Positions 43,306 through 53,411 of a DNA stretch of 64,000 bases are shown here, piece by piece (position 1 is the first letter of the stretch; every line of letters begins with the position of its first letter). The position numbers and the translations under genes are program-made. Source of the stretch: Pseudomonas migulae (GTDB taxonomy: Bacteria; Pseudomonadota; Gammaproteobacteria; Pseudomonadales; Pseudomonadaceae); NCBI RefSeq assembly GCF_024169315.1, contig NZ_JALJWR010000001.1, positions 3,832,501 to 3,896,500 on the forward strand, in the 5' to 3' direction. A model generated the notes under the pieces. The model was not told the DNA's origin. It ran no database searches and was given only the letters and a program-made list of their open reading frames with translations.

Positions 43306-45429
43306 TCAGCGGCGTGCCTTGCGCTTGTGACGATTGATCAGCAACAGCGCGAACGCTGTAAATACCACCACACCGCCCACTTCCAACCATTTTTTGTAAG
43401 GGCGCAGCGGCGCCCGTATCGAACTCAACGCCTGGGTGACGTAACGTTTGTCTGCGTTCTGGAAGTCTGGATAAGGGCATCGCTCGCCGAAGAACAATGC
43501 CCAATCCACGTAGGGGCCTTCTTTGACGTAACGTTGATAGAAGGCAGTTTTTTCTTCCTGACCCGTGTTCCACCCCGTCGCCGCACACAACACCGCCGCA
43601 AAGGCCTGACTGGTATGAGGCAAGTTATCGGCGGCGCGGTTGGCCAGCGCATTGGCGACATAACGGTAGTGGTAACGCTGATCGGGTTGAGCCGCGCTGG
43701 CCTGCTGACGCTTGACCTCGTCTTCAGCCACTAACGGGCCGACCTTGAGTTCGGTGCTTTCGAGGCTGTAATTGCCCCCGAACGTGGCGTAATCCGGAGA
43801 CATCTCGTAGCCCAACAGCTCCATACCATTGAAACGGGCCACGGTCGCGGCATTGTAGAAAGCGAATGCACGTTTGCTCGGCCACCATTTCGATTCGGCG
43901 TCGTGGCGCAACTGCCCGTACCACGTAGCCTGTTGCTGCAATTGAACGCTATCGAAGTACGCCGGGGCTTCGTCGTAACGCTCCTCACGCAACAATCGCC
44001 GCGCCAGCACGTTGCGCAACTTCGCCGCGACCGGCAGCGGCACGTAATTGTCGCGATCCTGCTGAGTCAGCGGCGGCGGTGCCGGCACCTGAGTATCGAC
44101 ATAATGCTTGAGCTCATCGACGGTCAGCACGCGTTCGGCAACGGTCGCGGCGTCGAACCAGTAAATGTCGTTGCTGCGATAGAGCTGATCGAACGCCTGC
44201 AGATAATCCCCGCGTTGCAACGCCAGGATCGCGCTTTCGCCTTCGACCCGGCACTTGGGCTGAAGCGATTCAAAGTCCCAGTCCGGCGTACGCCGCTCAC
44301 CCCAGGACTCATTCTGCGGAAAGGCCTGAGCCGCTTTGGCGTACGCCGCGGCGGCAGCGGTTTTATCGCCCTCGCGCACCGCCAGTTTCGCCCGCAGCCA
44401 CCACGCCAGGCCACCGTCGCCAGCGTGCTCCAGGAAAGCCTTGGCGCTGGCGTAGTCACCCTGTTGATAATTCATCGCTGCCAGTCGATCGGCGTTATCC
44501 AGGCTGCCGCGGGTGCTGGCTTGCAGTAACTTGATCAACTTTTGTTCGGTGGGTGGTTGATCACCAAATGACCAACCCAACCGGCTGATCAGGGACGCCG
44601 TGACCAGTTGCTGCACCGGTTTGCCCTTGAGCAACGCGGACAGTTGCTCATCGGGCATCTCCGTCAGATCCGCCACCAACAGTTTCAGCGAGGTATAACC
44701 CACCGCTGAACCGTGGAGGTTTTGCGTGGCATAGAGCTCAATGGCCCGATTCCAGTCGCCCGCCGTGCGCGCCACGCGTGCTTCTTCACCGAGGCTGGCG
44801 ACGCCCAGCTCCAGCGGATCGCTGAAACCGTCGATGCTCAGTTGCCGAGTCTGCTCGAAGGCTTTGCGCGATTGCGTCAGCAGGTCGGGCGTCGCGTCGG
44901 CTTCGGCGCTCATGGCAAACAGCGCACGGCCCAGCGAATACGCGGCCCAGGTGCTGCGCAGCGCGCGTTGATCCGTCGGTAGCGCCAGGACTTTCTGGAA
45001 GTAGTCAGCGGCCAATCCATGATCACCCGCGTTGAACGCCACGGCGCCCGCCAGATAGAGCCTGAGTTCAGTCGGCAGATTCGTGCCCTGTGCTTCAACC
45101 TGATGAGCATCGGTCAAACTGCGCAACTGTTTGACCTGCGTTTGCTGCTCTACGGTCAAACCCGCCTGCTCGGCCTTGTCCCGCTGCTCGGCGTAGTCGG
45201 ACGGGTCCATGCTGCTGTAGACGACTTCGGTGACATTCTTCAGACCCGCAATTGCATGTCCGAGACGATTGATCTCGAACTGGAAATTGCCTTCCGGCAG
45301 CTCCGCCAGCGACTGACCCCGGTTGTCGAGCAGGCGCATGGGGAAATCCGGCCCGCAGGCCAATGCCGAACCCAGCGGCAAGCTGAAGCTCAGACAGAGC
45401 AAATGGCGGGGCCAGTTACGGGTGAACAT
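43306..45429 (-). CDS. Large periplasmic repeat protein with C-terminal membrane anchor, unknown function
   Basis: A 707-aa protein. The signal peptide ends near ALACG. A long helical region carries TPR-like pieces (AGAVAFNAGDHGLAADYFQKVLAL, AAAYAKAAQAF), and a single transmembrane helix near the end (LEVGGVVVFTAFALLLI) is followed by a basic tail. AAGGAGG precedes the ATG, inside the end of the upstream DUF3142 gene (14-nt overlap), so the two are cotranscribed. It probably works in the periplasm as a scaffold; nothing more specific is visible. Confidence 0.8.
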   Translation of the reverse strand: MFTRNWPRHLLCLSFSLPLGSALACGPDFPMRLLDNRGQSLAELPEGNFQFEINRLGHAIAGLKNVTEVVYSSMDPSDYAEQRDKAEQAGLTVEQQTQVKQLRSLTDAHQVEAQGTNLPTELRLYLAGAVAFNAGDHGLAADYFQKVLALPTDQRALRSTWAAYSLGRALFAMSAEADATPDLLTQSRKAFEQTRQLSIDGFSDPLELGVASLGEEARVARTAGDWNRAIELYATQNLHGSAVGYTSLKLLVADLTEMPDEQLSALLKGKPVQQLVTASLISRLGWSFGDQPPTEQKLIKLLQASTRGSLDNADRLAAMNYQQGDYASAKAFLEHAGDGGLAWWLRAKLAVREGDKTAAAAAYAKAAQAFPQNESWGERRTPDWDFESLQPKCRVEGESAILALQRGDYLQAFDQLYRSNDIYWFDAATVAERVLTVDELKHYVDTQVPAPPPLTQQDRDNYVPLPVAAKLRNVLARRLLREERYDEAPAYFDSVQLQQQATWYGQLRHDAESKWWPSKRAFAFYNAATVARFNGMELLGYEMSPDYATFGGNYSLESTELKVGPLVAEDEVKRQQASAAQPDQRYHYRYVANALANRAADNLPHTSQAFAAVLCAATGWNTGQEEKTAFYQRYVKEGPYVDWALFFGERCPYPDFQNADKRYVTQALSSIRAPLRPYKKWLEVGGVVVFTAFALLLINRHKRKARR

Positions 45430-46612
45430 TCAAACCTCCTTGATCAATGTTTGCGCAACGCGCCCAACCGATGGCGCGCTGCCCGCCAGCCGGAATACGA
45501 CCGTCGCGCAGGCGGGTGAAGGTAAGCAGATCCGGGCTCTGTTGCAACGCATAACCGGCCAGGGCATCGGCGCCCTCACAGCCTCGCACCGCGAGTGTCA
45601 GGCGTTCGGGCCACGCGCTGTCGAGGTTGCCTTGATTGCTGATGCTGACGTCATAGAGGCTGTCCTGCGCCGAGAGTTTCAGCGTCAGGCGACTGTCGAG
45701 GGGGTCGCCGCGGGCTACGGCGCCCAAGGTCGTCAGGCTCCAGGCCCGGCGATCATTGGCCAGGGGCAAGCGAAACCAGATCAGCCCGGTCAGGTGCACC
45801 GGCGGATCGTTGCGCAACTCAGTGGCCAGCGTGCGCAGTTGCTGCGGATCGGCCAGCAGTTCCCGACGTTCGCCGCCGCGCTCAACCGGCACTTCACTCT
45901 CCACCAGCGGTGCGCCGCTGGTCTGCGGCAGCAACGCCACGCCATACGCCGGCAGCGCCAGATAAAAAGGTTTCGAAGTGATACGACTCCAGGCCCTCGC
46001 CCATTTTTGCGCCTGATCCGGATCAAACAAGCCCCTGCGCGGATCGCTCACCGCATGCACCTGCAACACGCTGCTATCGACTGTGGATAACAACGCCGGC
46101 AGTTCGGGGCTGTCGAGCCAGGCAGGTAACGCTGTAATACTGAGCGGCATGGAGGCCGGAAGAACCGCGCGCAACGCCGTGAGGAATTTCCGATACGCCG
46201 GTAGGCGGGAGCTGCCGGCATCGTGGTCGATTTCCACACCGGCGAGGATCAACCCCTGCGCTTGCCAATCACTGAGCACCTGGCGGATCTGCGCGCTAAC
46301 CTCGTCCTGGTCCAGCGACTTGAGCTGGCCATCGAGACGAATCACCGCGATCAGCGGCCGACCATCCTGTTTGAGCAACGCCGCATCGATGCGCGCCCGG
46401 CTCCAACCTGCTCGGGGGAAGGCCTGCAACGCCAGCACTCGCAGAGTGGAAAAGTCAGCGCGACTGTCTTTGAGTGCGGCTTCGTGGGCGGGCGTCCATT
46501 GCCGTTGCCAGACGTAGAGTTGCTGATCGAGCGGCGGCGCATCCTGTCGTTCGCAACCGGCAAGCAGCGCCACCATCACCAACAAACCCGACAGGCGAGC
46601 GAGAAAAACCAT
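45416..46612 (-). CDS. DUF3142 lipoprotein
   Basis: A 398-aa predicted lipoprotein with lipobox LLAGC (Cys20). The DUF3142 region resembles a TIM-barrel glycosidase-like fold (FSTLRVLALQAF, LILAGVEIDHDAGSSRL, KPFYLALPAYGV). Whether it is an enzyme is unknown; the ExD pattern in GVEIDHD is reminiscent of a catalytic acid. It is coupled to the downstream periplasmic repeat protein by a 14-nt overlap. Confidence 0.82.
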   Translation of the reverse strand: MVFLARLSGLLVMVALLAGCERQDAPPLDQQLYVWQRQWTPAHEAALKDSRADFSTLRVLALQAFPRAGWSRARIDAALLKQDGRPLIAVIRLDGQLKSLDQDEVSAQIRQVLSDWQAQGLILAGVEIDHDAGSSRLPAYRKFLTALRAVLPASMPLSITALPAWLDSPELPALLSTVDSSVLQVHAVSDPRRGLFDPDQAQKWARAWSRITSKPFYLALPAYGVALLPQTSGAPLVESEVPVERGGERRELLADPQQLRTLATELRNDPPVHLTGLIWFRLPLANDRRAWSLTTLGAVARGDPLDSRLTLKLSAQDSLYDVSISNQGNLDSAWPERLTLAVRGCEGADALAGYALQQSPDLLTFTRLRDGRIPAGGQRAIGWARCANIDQGGLNVHP

Positions 46613-46654
46613 AAAGCATCCTTTGTAGCTGCTGAAGGCAGCGTCCGTCAGATG

Positions 46655-48685
46655 CTACAGGTCGAGCACCAAAGGCTGCGCGCCCTGCGCCGGAATCGCA
46701 CAACAAATCAGAACGTGTCCTTCGTCCGGCACTTCTGCTGGCGGCTGTGGATAATTCACCTGGCCGCTGACCAGGCGAGTCTTGCAGGTCCCACAGGAAC
46801 CACCGCGACAACTGAATTCCGGCCGCAAGCCACGGCTTTCCGCCAACTCCAGCAAACTGCCGCCATCCGGTTGCCAGCGGGCTTCCTTGGCCGAGCGCTG
46901 AAACACCACGGGCACCGAGTTGGTTGCGGCGGGCGGTTGCTCGATGACCACCGCGTCGGGGTCCGGCTGACGACGCAAGGTCGACGGGCCGAAGGTCTCG
47001 GCGTGAATCCTGCTGTCACGGATGTCCAGCTCCCTAAGGCTGTCATACAGCCCTTGGGTAAAACCGCCCGGGCCGCAGAGGACAAAATCCAACTGATCGT
47101 AGTCCTCCACTTCAAGGATGGACTGGAGCAAAGCTGTGTCGATCCGTCCGGTCAAATCAAAGTCTTCACCCTCGTGAACATCGGCCTCCGGCTGACTGAG
47201 CAGACGCAGCACCCGCACCGATTCACCCGCACTCTCGAGCAAGCGATCCAGCTCGGGACGAAACGGTTGATCGGCCAGTGTGCGTGAACTCTGCAAAAAC
47301 AATGTAGGGCGAATGTGCCGGGTGCGCAGGCCTTGATACACCACCTCCCGCACCATCGACAGCAAAGGCGTAATGCCGACGCCGGCCGCCAACAGCACCA
47401 GTGGCCGACGTTCATGGGTTGCCACGGTGAAATGCCCTTGAGGTGCGCGGGCTTCCAGCAGATCACCGACACGAACCTGCTCATGCAGGTGTGAAGACAC
47501 CAGCCCTTCACGCTTCACGCTGATACGGAAAAAGTCATCGGACGGCGCGCTCGACAGGCTGTAAGTGCGGATATGCACCTCACCGCCAATGTTGAACCGC
47601 AGCGGTAAATGCTGCCCGGCCTGAAACACCGGTAACCCGGCGTCATCGGCTGGTTCCAGATAGATCGAGCGGATGTTGTGGCTTTCCGCTTCAATCCGCA
47701 CGACCCGCAGCGGCCGCCACCGATCACCCAGCGCCTGGGCATGCAGACGGGCGTTAGCCTGCTCCCAGGTGCCGGTCAGCAGACTGGTCGGTGACACGCC
47801 ATCGAAGCGCCAACGCAAAGCCAACGCTGCGGGCCGACGCACTACCTGCTCCACTTCGAATGTCCACAGACGCTCGGCACCTTGAAAGGCTTCGACCTGC
47901 GGGCCTTCAAGAATGACTTCGGTACGACCGCTGAGGTGCAGCAGGTCGCCCGAGTTGAAATCGATAAACAACAGACCTGCACGCGGATTGATCAGCAGGT
48001 TGCCCAAGGTATTGAAGAACAGGTTGCCGGCGAAGTCCGGGATCGTCAGGCGATTGCCTTCCACCTGTACGAAACCGGATTGGCCGCCACGGTGTGAAAC
48101 ATCCACTGAACGCTGGCCATCGACCTCCACATAACTGGCGACGAAAAAGGTGTCGGCGCCGGTGATCACGGCTTTGGCCTCTTCATCCAGACCGTCCAGG
48201 TGTTGCGCAATGCGCGTCGCTGGATCCGCCAGCGGCACCGAGCGAAACTGCCGTAATTGAATGTATTGCGGACAATTGCCGAAGGACTGTTCGACCTTTA
48301 CCTCGAAACCCTTTGCCGTTACGGCGCCGACACGACCGTTGATACGGTTGCGCCGCCGCGTATGCAGTTCAATCCCCAGCAAGCCTATCGCCGCGCCATC
48401 GATCAATTGCGCAGGATCATCAGCTCCCGGCATGCTGCTGAACTGCAACGCACCCGGCTCGGGCGAGTGAGCGAAACCTGGTGGCCCTTCAAGAATGCTG
48501 GCCCAAGGGTTACCGTCCGCATCCACCGCGCCGTACAGCATGAACGGCAGTTGCTCATAGAATGTACGGTGCTGGTCCGGCATCTCGGTGCGAACCACCC
48601 TACGGCCCAACGTCTCCATTCGCTCGGCAACACCGACGTGTGCCTGCATCTGTTTTTCGCCAGCGTGCCAAGGTGAACGGTCCAT
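46655..48685 (-). CDS. Three-domain oxidoreductase: PNPOx-like, FAD/NAD reductase, 2Fe-2S ferredoxin
   Basis: A 676-aa fusion. Residues about 30-290 form a pyridoxamine-phosphate-oxidase-like split barrel (FVASYVEVDGQRSVDVSHRG). Residues about 320-560 form a ferredoxin reductase module with FAD motif RTYSLSSAP and nucleotide-binding LLAAGVGITPLLSM and VLCGPGGF. The C-terminal plant-type ferredoxin has cluster cysteines 626, 631, 634 and 661 or 662 (CRGGSCGTC, then LICC). The ATG at 48685 with GGGGAG upstream is preferred over a start 60 nt earlier. It is probably NAD(P)H-dependent; substrate unknown. A GST gene lies just upstream. Confidence 0.9.
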   Translation of the reverse strand: MDRSPWHAGEKQMQAHVGVAERMETLGRRVVRTEMPDQHRTFYEQLPFMLYGAVDADGNPWASILEGPPGFAHSPEPGALQFSSMPGADDPAQLIDGAAIGLLGIELHTRRRNRINGRVGAVTAKGFEVKVEQSFGNCPQYIQLRQFRSVPLADPATRIAQHLDGLDEEAKAVITGADTFFVASYVEVDGQRSVDVSHRGGQSGFVQVEGNRLTIPDFAGNLFFNTLGNLLINPRAGLLFIDFNSGDLLHLSGRTEVILEGPQVEAFQGAERLWTFEVEQVVRRPAALALRWRFDGVSPTSLLTGTWEQANARLHAQALGDRWRPLRVVRIEAESHNIRSIYLEPADDAGLPVFQAGQHLPLRFNIGGEVHIRTYSLSSAPSDDFFRISVKREGLVSSHLHEQVRVGDLLEARAPQGHFTVATHERRPLVLLAAGVGITPLLSMVREVVYQGLRTRHIRPTLFLQSSRTLADQPFRPELDRLLESAGESVRVLRLLSQPEADVHEGEDFDLTGRIDTALLQSILEVEDYDQLDFVLCGPGGFTQGLYDSLRELDIRDSRIHAETFGPSTLRRQPDPDAVVIEQPPAATNSVPVVFQRSAKEARWQPDGGSLLELAESRGLRPEFSCRGGSCGTCKTRLVSGQVNYPQPPAEVPDEGHVLICCAIPAQGAQPLVLDL

Positions 48686-48748
48686 AACGGCTTCTCCCCT
48701 GCGCAATAGACGCAGTGTGAACGGCCCGACAATGTCGGGCCGCAAGCA

Positions 48749-49375
48749 TCAGGCAGTTTTTTGCAGGCCGGTGACGGTGCGCGGCATGCCGACAAAACCA
48801 GGCAAGGCTTCGATACGCGCCAGCCAGGCCCGTACATTGGCGTAGTCCTCGAGCGACACGTTGCCCTCGGGCGCATGGGCGATGTAGCTGTAGGCCGCGA
48901 CGTCGGCAATAGTGGGTTCGCTGCCGACCAGATAGGGCGAATCAGCCAATTCCTGATCGATCATCTTGAGCCAGATGTGGGAATACGCGATCACTTCCTC
49001 AGCGTTGTAAGCCGCACCAAATACAGTGATCAGCCTTGCTCTGGCGGGACCAAACGCAATGGGCCCAGCAGCAATCGACAACCAGCGCTGAACCTTGGCG
49101 GCGCCGACCGGATCGGCTGGCAGCCAGCGCCCGTTGCCGTATTTCTGCGCCAGGTAAACCAGAATCGCATTGGAATCCGCCAGCACCACACCCTGATCGT
49201 CGATGGCTGGCACCTGCCCGAACGGGTTGATCGCCAGGTACGTTGGCTGTTTATGCTCGCCCTTGGCCAGATCGACAAAGATCAGCTCGGTCGGCAGTTG
49301 CAGCAGGGACAGCATCAATTCCACACGATGAGCATGGCCAGAGCGCGGGAAGTTATAGAGTTTGATCGCTTGCAT
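48749..49375 (-). CDS. Glutathione S-transferase family protein
   Basis: A 208-aa cytosolic protein. An N-terminal thioredoxin-like domain ([48 protein letters not shown]) is followed by an all-helical C-terminal domain ([20 protein letters not shown]). The ATG at 49375 has GGAG 6 nt upstream. It is 63 bp upstream of the flavo-iron-sulfur oxidoreductase gene, so they may form one operon acting on electrophiles or aromatic compounds. Substrate unknown. Confidence 0.92.
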   Translation of the reverse strand: MQAIKLYNFPRSGHAHRVELMLSLLQLPTELIFVDLAKGEHKQPTYLAINPFGQVPAIDDQGVVLADSNAILVYLAQKYGNGRWLPADPVGAAKVQRWLSIAAGPIAFGPARARLITVFGAAYNAEEVIAYSHIWLKMIDQELADSPYLVGSEPTIADVAAYSYIAHAPEGNVSLEDYANVRAWLARIEALPGFVGMPRTVTGLQKTA

Positions 49376-49505
49376 GGTCGACTCCACTGGGTGGTGGTGC
49401 CGTCCAGGACAGATCAGCACCGATGGCCGCTATCTTCCACCCGCAACCAAAACAACAGAATAACCAGCAAACGCAATCTATTATTTCAGCCAGTGCAATA
49501 AACCG

Positions 49506-50408
49506 TCAGCCCTGCAAGCCCGGGTGTTCCCGCAAGGCTTTCACTGTGAAGTCCACAAAACTGCGAATCCGCGCGGGGGCGTTGCGTCCGCCCTGGTAGA
49601 CGACATGGATGGGCAGTGGTGGCAGTTCGAAGTCAGCCAATACGATCTCAAGCTCCCCGGACGCGACTTTACTGGCGACTTGATAAGACAGGACACGGGT
49701 GAAGCCCAGCCCCAGGCTCGCGGCGGTAATGGCCGCCTGATTCGCCGTCACCACCAGACGCGGTTCCGGTCGAATATTCAGCGGCTCTCCGGCTTCAAGG
49801 AAGGGCCAGCTTCTCATCTGACCGATAGCGGACGTTGCAATAACCGGTGCCCGGGTCAGATCCTGAGGATGCAACGGTCTGCCATGAGCCTTCAGAAATT
49901 GTGGAGAAGCACAAATCACCCGTCGCACTTCACCGACACGGATCGCATGCTGATTACTGTCGGGCAACTCACCGATGCGCACGGCCACATCGATCCCCTC
50001 TTCGACCATGCTCACCACTCGATCAACCAGCAGCCCGTTGATGCAGACTTCAGGAAACTGTGTCAGATAACTCACCATCACGGGCGTGACAAACAACTCA
50101 CCAAACAACACCGGCGCCGTGATCGTCAGTTGCCCACGGGGTTCCGCGTGACTGCCCGCCGCGGAATCCTCCGCTTCCTGCACCTCGGCGAGAATTCTCC
50201 GACAATCCTCAAGATACCGCTGACCCGCCTCGCTCAAATGCACACTGCGGGTGGTCCGCGTCAGCAGCGACGTGCCAATGCGTTTTTCCAGCGCAGCCAC
50301 GGCACGGGTGACACTGGCCGCCGACAGGCCCAACCGTCGCGCCGCCGCCGAGAAACCTTGTTCCTGCGCGACGGCAGCGAAGACCTGCATTTCCTGGAAT
50401 CGGTCCAC
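49506..50408 (-). CDS. LysR-family transcriptional regulator
   Basis: A 300-aa regulator with helix-turn-helix at residues about 2-60 (MQVFAAVAQEQGFSAAARRL, SAASVTRAVAALEKRIG) and a LysR substrate-binding domain of the GcvA/DsdC-like group. The start is GTG at 50408, preceded by GAGG. It lies upstream of, and on the same strand as, the GST and oxidoreductase genes, 130 bp away, which it may control. The glmS terminator lies behind it. Confidence 0.88.
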   Translation of the reverse strand: MDRFQEMQVFAAVAQEQGFSAAARRLGLSAASVTRAVAALEKRIGTSLLTRTTRSVHLSEAGQRYLEDCRRILAEVQEAEDSAAGSHAEPRGQLTITAPVLFGELFVTPVMVSYLTQFPEVCINGLLVDRVVSMVEEGIDVAVRIGELPDSNQHAIRVGEVRRVICASPQFLKAHGRPLHPQDLTRAPVIATSAIGQMRSWPFLEAGEPLNIRPEPRLVVTANQAAITAASLGLGFTRVLSYQVASKVASGELEIVLADFELPPLPIHVVYQGGRNAPARIRSFVDFTVKALREHPGLQG

Positions 50409-50435
50409 TGGGGCATGTCCTCGTTTCAGATAAAA

Positions 50436-50462
50436 AAAATCGCAACCGGAGGCTGCGATTTT
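50436..50462 (-). terminator. glmS terminator
   Basis: Read on the minus strand, AAAATCGCA pairs with TGCGATTTT across a 9-nt loop and is followed by a run of T, 25-50 nt after the glmS stop. Confidence 0.88.
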
Positions 50463-50525
50463 AATTGTTCGATCAGCTGTGGATAACTTATTCCACCGTC
50501 ACCGACTTCGCCAGGTTACGTGGCT
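50460..50525 (-). other. Predicted attTn7 region, unoccupied
   Basis: The end of glmS (coding for [12 protein letters not shown]) is the conserved TnsD recognition region, and Tn7-type elements insert about 25 bp after the stop, here near 50463. No Tn7 end is visible and the terminator is intact. This is inferred from position. Confidence 0.45.
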
Positions 50526-52320
50526 GGTCAACGTCAGTGCCTTTCAACACTGCAACGTAGTACGACAGTAACTGCAGCGGAATGGTGTAGAGAATCGGCG
50601 ACAGGATGTCGTGGATGTGCGGCATGTGCACAACATGGGTGCCTTCGCCGTTGGTCATGCCGGCTTGCTCGTCGGCGAAGACGATCAGTTGGCCGCCACG
50701 GGCGCGGACTTCCTGGAGGTTGGACTTCAACTTCTCCAGCAACTCGTTGTTCGGCGCCACGGTCACCACGGGCATGTCGTTATCCACAAGCGCCAACGGG
50801 CCATGTTTCAACTCGCCAGCCGGATAAGCTTCGGCGTGGATGTAGGAGATTTCCTTGAGCTTGAGTGCCCCTTCCATCGCCACCGGGAATTGTGCGCCGC
50901 GACCGAGGAACAGCGTGTGGTTCTTCTCGGCGAACAGCTCGGCGATTTTTTCCACGGTGCCGTCCATGGCCAATGCTTCACCCAAGCGGGTTGGCAGGCG
51001 ACGCAGTTCTTCGACCAGCGTGGCTTCGACGCCTTTGGCCAATGTGCCGCGAACCTGGCCCAAGGACAGGGTCAACAACAGCAGGCCGACCAGCTGAGTG
51101 GTGAAGGCTTTGGTGGAGGCCACGCCGATTTCGCGACCGGCCTGGGTCAGCAGAGTCAGATCGGATTCACGCACCAGCGAGCTGATGCCGACGTTGCAGA
51201 TGGCCAGGCTGGCGAGGAAGCCCAGTTCCTTGGCGTTGCGCAACGCAGCCAGGGTGTCGGCGGTTTCGCCGGACTGGGAAATGGTCACGAACAGGGTATC
51301 GGGCTGCACCACCACTTTGCGGTAGCGGAATTCGCTGGCGACTTCGACCTGGCACGGAATGCCGGCCAGTTCTTCGAGCCAGTAACGGGCAACCATGCCG
51401 GCGTGGTAGCTGGTGCCGCATGCGACGATCTGCACGTTACGCACTTTGGCGAACAGCTCGGCGGCCTGTGGACCGAAAGCCTGCACCAGCACGCCGTTCG
51501 GGCTCAGACGACCTTCAAGGGTGCGTTGCACAACGGCCGGTTGCTCGTGAATTTCCTTGAGCATGAAGTGGCGGAATTCGCCCTTGTCAGCCGCTTCGGC
51601 ACCATCACGGTACTGCACGCTTTCACGGGTGACGGCTTTGCCGCTGACGTCCCAGATCTGTACGCTGTCGCGACGAATTTCGGCGATATCGCCTTCTTCC
51701 AGGTACATGAAGCGGTCGGTGACCTGACGCAGGGCCAACTGGTCGGAGGCGAGGAAGTTTTCCCCAAGACCCAGACCGATCACCAACGGGCTGCCACTGC
51801 GGGCAGCGACCAGGCGATCCGGTTGATCGGCGCTGATCACGGCCAGACCGTAAGCACCGTGCAGCTCTTTAACGGTGGCCTTGAGCGCCACGGTCAAGTC
51901 CTTCAGATCCTTGAGTTTGTGGTTCAGCAGGTGGGCGATGACTTCAGTGTCGGTGTCGGAGGTGAACACGTAACCCAGCGCCTTGAGTTGTTCGCGCAGG
52001 GCTTCGTGGTTCTCGATGATGCCGTTGTGCACCACCGCCAGGTCACCAGAGAAATGCGGGTGCGCATTACGCTCGCACGGCGCACCGTGTGTGGCCCAGC
52101 GAGTGTGGGCAATACCGAGGCGACCGATCAGCGGCTCGGCTTCGAGTGCCAGTTCCAGCTCGCTGACTTTGCCGGGGCGACGCATGCGCTCGAGCTTTGC
52201 GTCATTGGTGAAGACCGCCACACCGGCGCTGTCATAACCACGGTATTCCAGGCGCTTGAGGCCTTCGAGCAGGATGGCGGTGATATTACGTTCTGCGACT
52301 GCGCCGACAATTCCACACAT
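50488..52320 (-). CDS. glmS: Glutamine--fructose-6-phosphate aminotransferase (isomerising)
   Basis: Makes glucosamine-6-phosphate from fructose-6-phosphate and glutamine for cell-wall synthesis. The protein is 610 aa. The N-terminal Cys nucleophile follows Met ([12 protein letters not shown]). The glutaminase domain is at about 1-220, and two SIS sugar-isomerase domains follow ([14 protein letters not shown] and the later [18 protein letters not shown]); the terminus is LAKSVTVE. The start is 1 nt after the glmR stop, with AGGAG inside glmR. A glmS ribozyme is not expected in this genus and none was seen. Confidence 0.97.
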   Translation of the reverse strand: MCGIVGAVAERNITAILLEGLKRLEYRGYDSAGVAVFTNDAKLERMRRPGKVSELELALEAEPLIGRLGIAHTRWATHGAPCERNAHPHFSGDLAVVHNGIIENHEALREQLKALGYVFTSDTDTEVIAHLLNHKLKDLKDLTVALKATVKELHGAYGLAVISADQPDRLVAARSGSPLVIGLGLGENFLASDQLALRQVTDRFMYLEEGDIAEIRRDSVQIWDVSGKAVTRESVQYRDGAEAADKGEFRHFMLKEIHEQPAVVQRTLEGRLSPNGVLVQAFGPQAAELFAKVRNVQIVACGTSYHAGMVARYWLEELAGIPCQVEVASEFRYRKVVVQPDTLFVTISQSGETADTLAALRNAKELGFLASLAICNVGISSLVRESDLTLLTQAGREIGVASTKAFTTQLVGLLLLTLSLGQVRGTLAKGVEATLVEELRRLPTRLGEALAMDGTVEKIAELFAEKNHTLFLGRGAQFPVAMEGALKLKEISYIHAEAYPAGELKHGPLALVDNDMPVVTVAPNNELLEKLKSNLQEVRARGGQLIVFADEQAGMTNGEGTHVVHMPHIHDILSPILYTIPLQLLSYYVAVLKGTDVDQPRNLAKSVTVE

Positions 52321-52321
52321 G

Positions 52322-53098
52322 CTATTTCTCCTGACTGACAACCGCGCATATCAAAGTGATGCCGCGGGCCTGAATCTGATCCCGTGCCTCACGTGGCAGG
52401 CGATCATCGGTAATAAGGGTATGGACACTGCTCCAGGGCAGTTCCAGGTTGGGAATCTTGCGGCCGATCTTGTCGGCCTCGACCATTACGATCACTTCGC
52501 GGGTGACATCGGCCATGACCCGGCTCAGTCCCAGCAATTCATTGAAGGTGGTGGTACCGCGCACCAGGTCGATGCCGTCGGCACCGATGAACAACTGGTC
52601 GAAATCGTACGAGCGTAGAACCTGCTCGGCGACCTGCCCCTGAAAGGATTCGGAATGCGGATCCCAGGTGCCGCCCGTCATCAACAACACCGGTTCGTGT
52701 TCGAGTTCGCTCAGGGCGTTGGCAACGTGCAGGGAATTGGTCATCACCACCAGGCCTGGTTGTTGACCCAGTTCGGGGATCATCGCCGCGGTGGTGCTGC
52801 CGCTGTCGATGATGATTCGTGCATGCTCGCGAATCCGCGTGACAGCAGCGCGGGCGATGGCCTGCTTGTATTTGGAAACGGGCTGACCGAGATCGGCCAC
52901 CAATTCCTGAGGCATGGTGATGGCGCCGCCGTATCGGCGCAGCAACAAGCCATTGCTTTCGAGTGCTGCCAGATCCTTGCGAATCGTAACTTCCGAGGTT
53001 TCGAAGCGCTTGGCCAGCTCATCCACACTGACTTCGCCCTGCTCATTGAGCAAGGCGAGGATATTGTGGCGGCGTTGAGGCGTATTGCGTTTCGACAT
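52322..53098 (-). CDS. glmR: DeoR-family regulator GlmR
   Basis: A 258-aa DeoR-type repressor/activator. Its helix-turn-helix is at residues about 6-60 ([35 protein letters not shown]), and a sugar-phosphate sensing domain includes [10 protein letters not shown] and FIGADGID. In Pseudomonas GlmR is linked to control of the downstream glmS gene, to which it is tightly coupled. The ATG at 53098 is preferred over one 42 nt upstream. TTATCCACA nonamers cluster in its promoter region. Confidence 0.9.
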   Translation of the reverse strand: MSKRNTPQRRHNILALLNEQGEVSVDELAKRFETSEVTIRKDLAALESNGLLLRRYGGAITMPQELVADLGQPVSKYKQAIARAAVTRIREHARIIIDSGSTTAAMIPELGQQPGLVVMTNSLHVANALSELEHEPVLLMTGGTWDPHSESFQGQVAEQVLRSYDFDQLFIGADGIDLVRGTTTFNELLGLSRVMADVTREVIVMVEADKIGRKIPNLELPWSSVHTLITDDRLPREARDQIQARGITLICAVVSQEK

Positions 53099-53185
53099 GA
53101 CTGGGTAAGTATCGATTCGAAAGATAACGGAAGCAATCAAAACCTATCAGCGAAACTTCGTCAAGCGGGAGGCGACAAAAAGATC

Positions 53186-53411
53186 TGTGGATAAAAGCTT
53201 CGCGGGCAAGCCTCGCTCCTACAGGTCAGCGTAGTCACCCATTATGTGAACAACCTAAACCCGTAGGAGCGAGGCTTGCCCGCGAAGGCGATCTCACGAA
53301 CGCCGTAAACACTTGTGGATAACTCAGCTCTTCTTGATCTTCTCCGGCCGCTTCCAGCCGTCGATGTTCTTCTGGCGTGCACGGCCCACCGCTAATTGTG
53401 CGTTATCCACA
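53186..53411. other. Cluster of three perfect DnaA-box-type nonamers
   Basis: TGTGGATAA occurs at 53186-53194 and 53314-53322, and TTATCCACA at 53403-53411. They span the glmR-glmU gap and the end of glmU. Further perfect copies flank at 50478, 50780 and 54577. This is far denser than chance. Confidence 0.6.
53198..53287. repeat. REPIN-like inverted repeat (CGCGGGCAAGCCTCGCTCC type)
   Basis: Inverted arms CTTCGCGGGCAAGCCTCGCT onward (53198-53222) and the inverse (53263-53287) flank 40 nt. It lies between glmU and glmR, among the DnaA-box-type nonamers. It is the third copy of this family in the window. Confidence 0.88.

Noticed and set aside
52320..52340. glmS ribozyme
   Set aside because: Found in Firmicutes; here glmS starts 1 nt after the glmR stop, leaving no leader.
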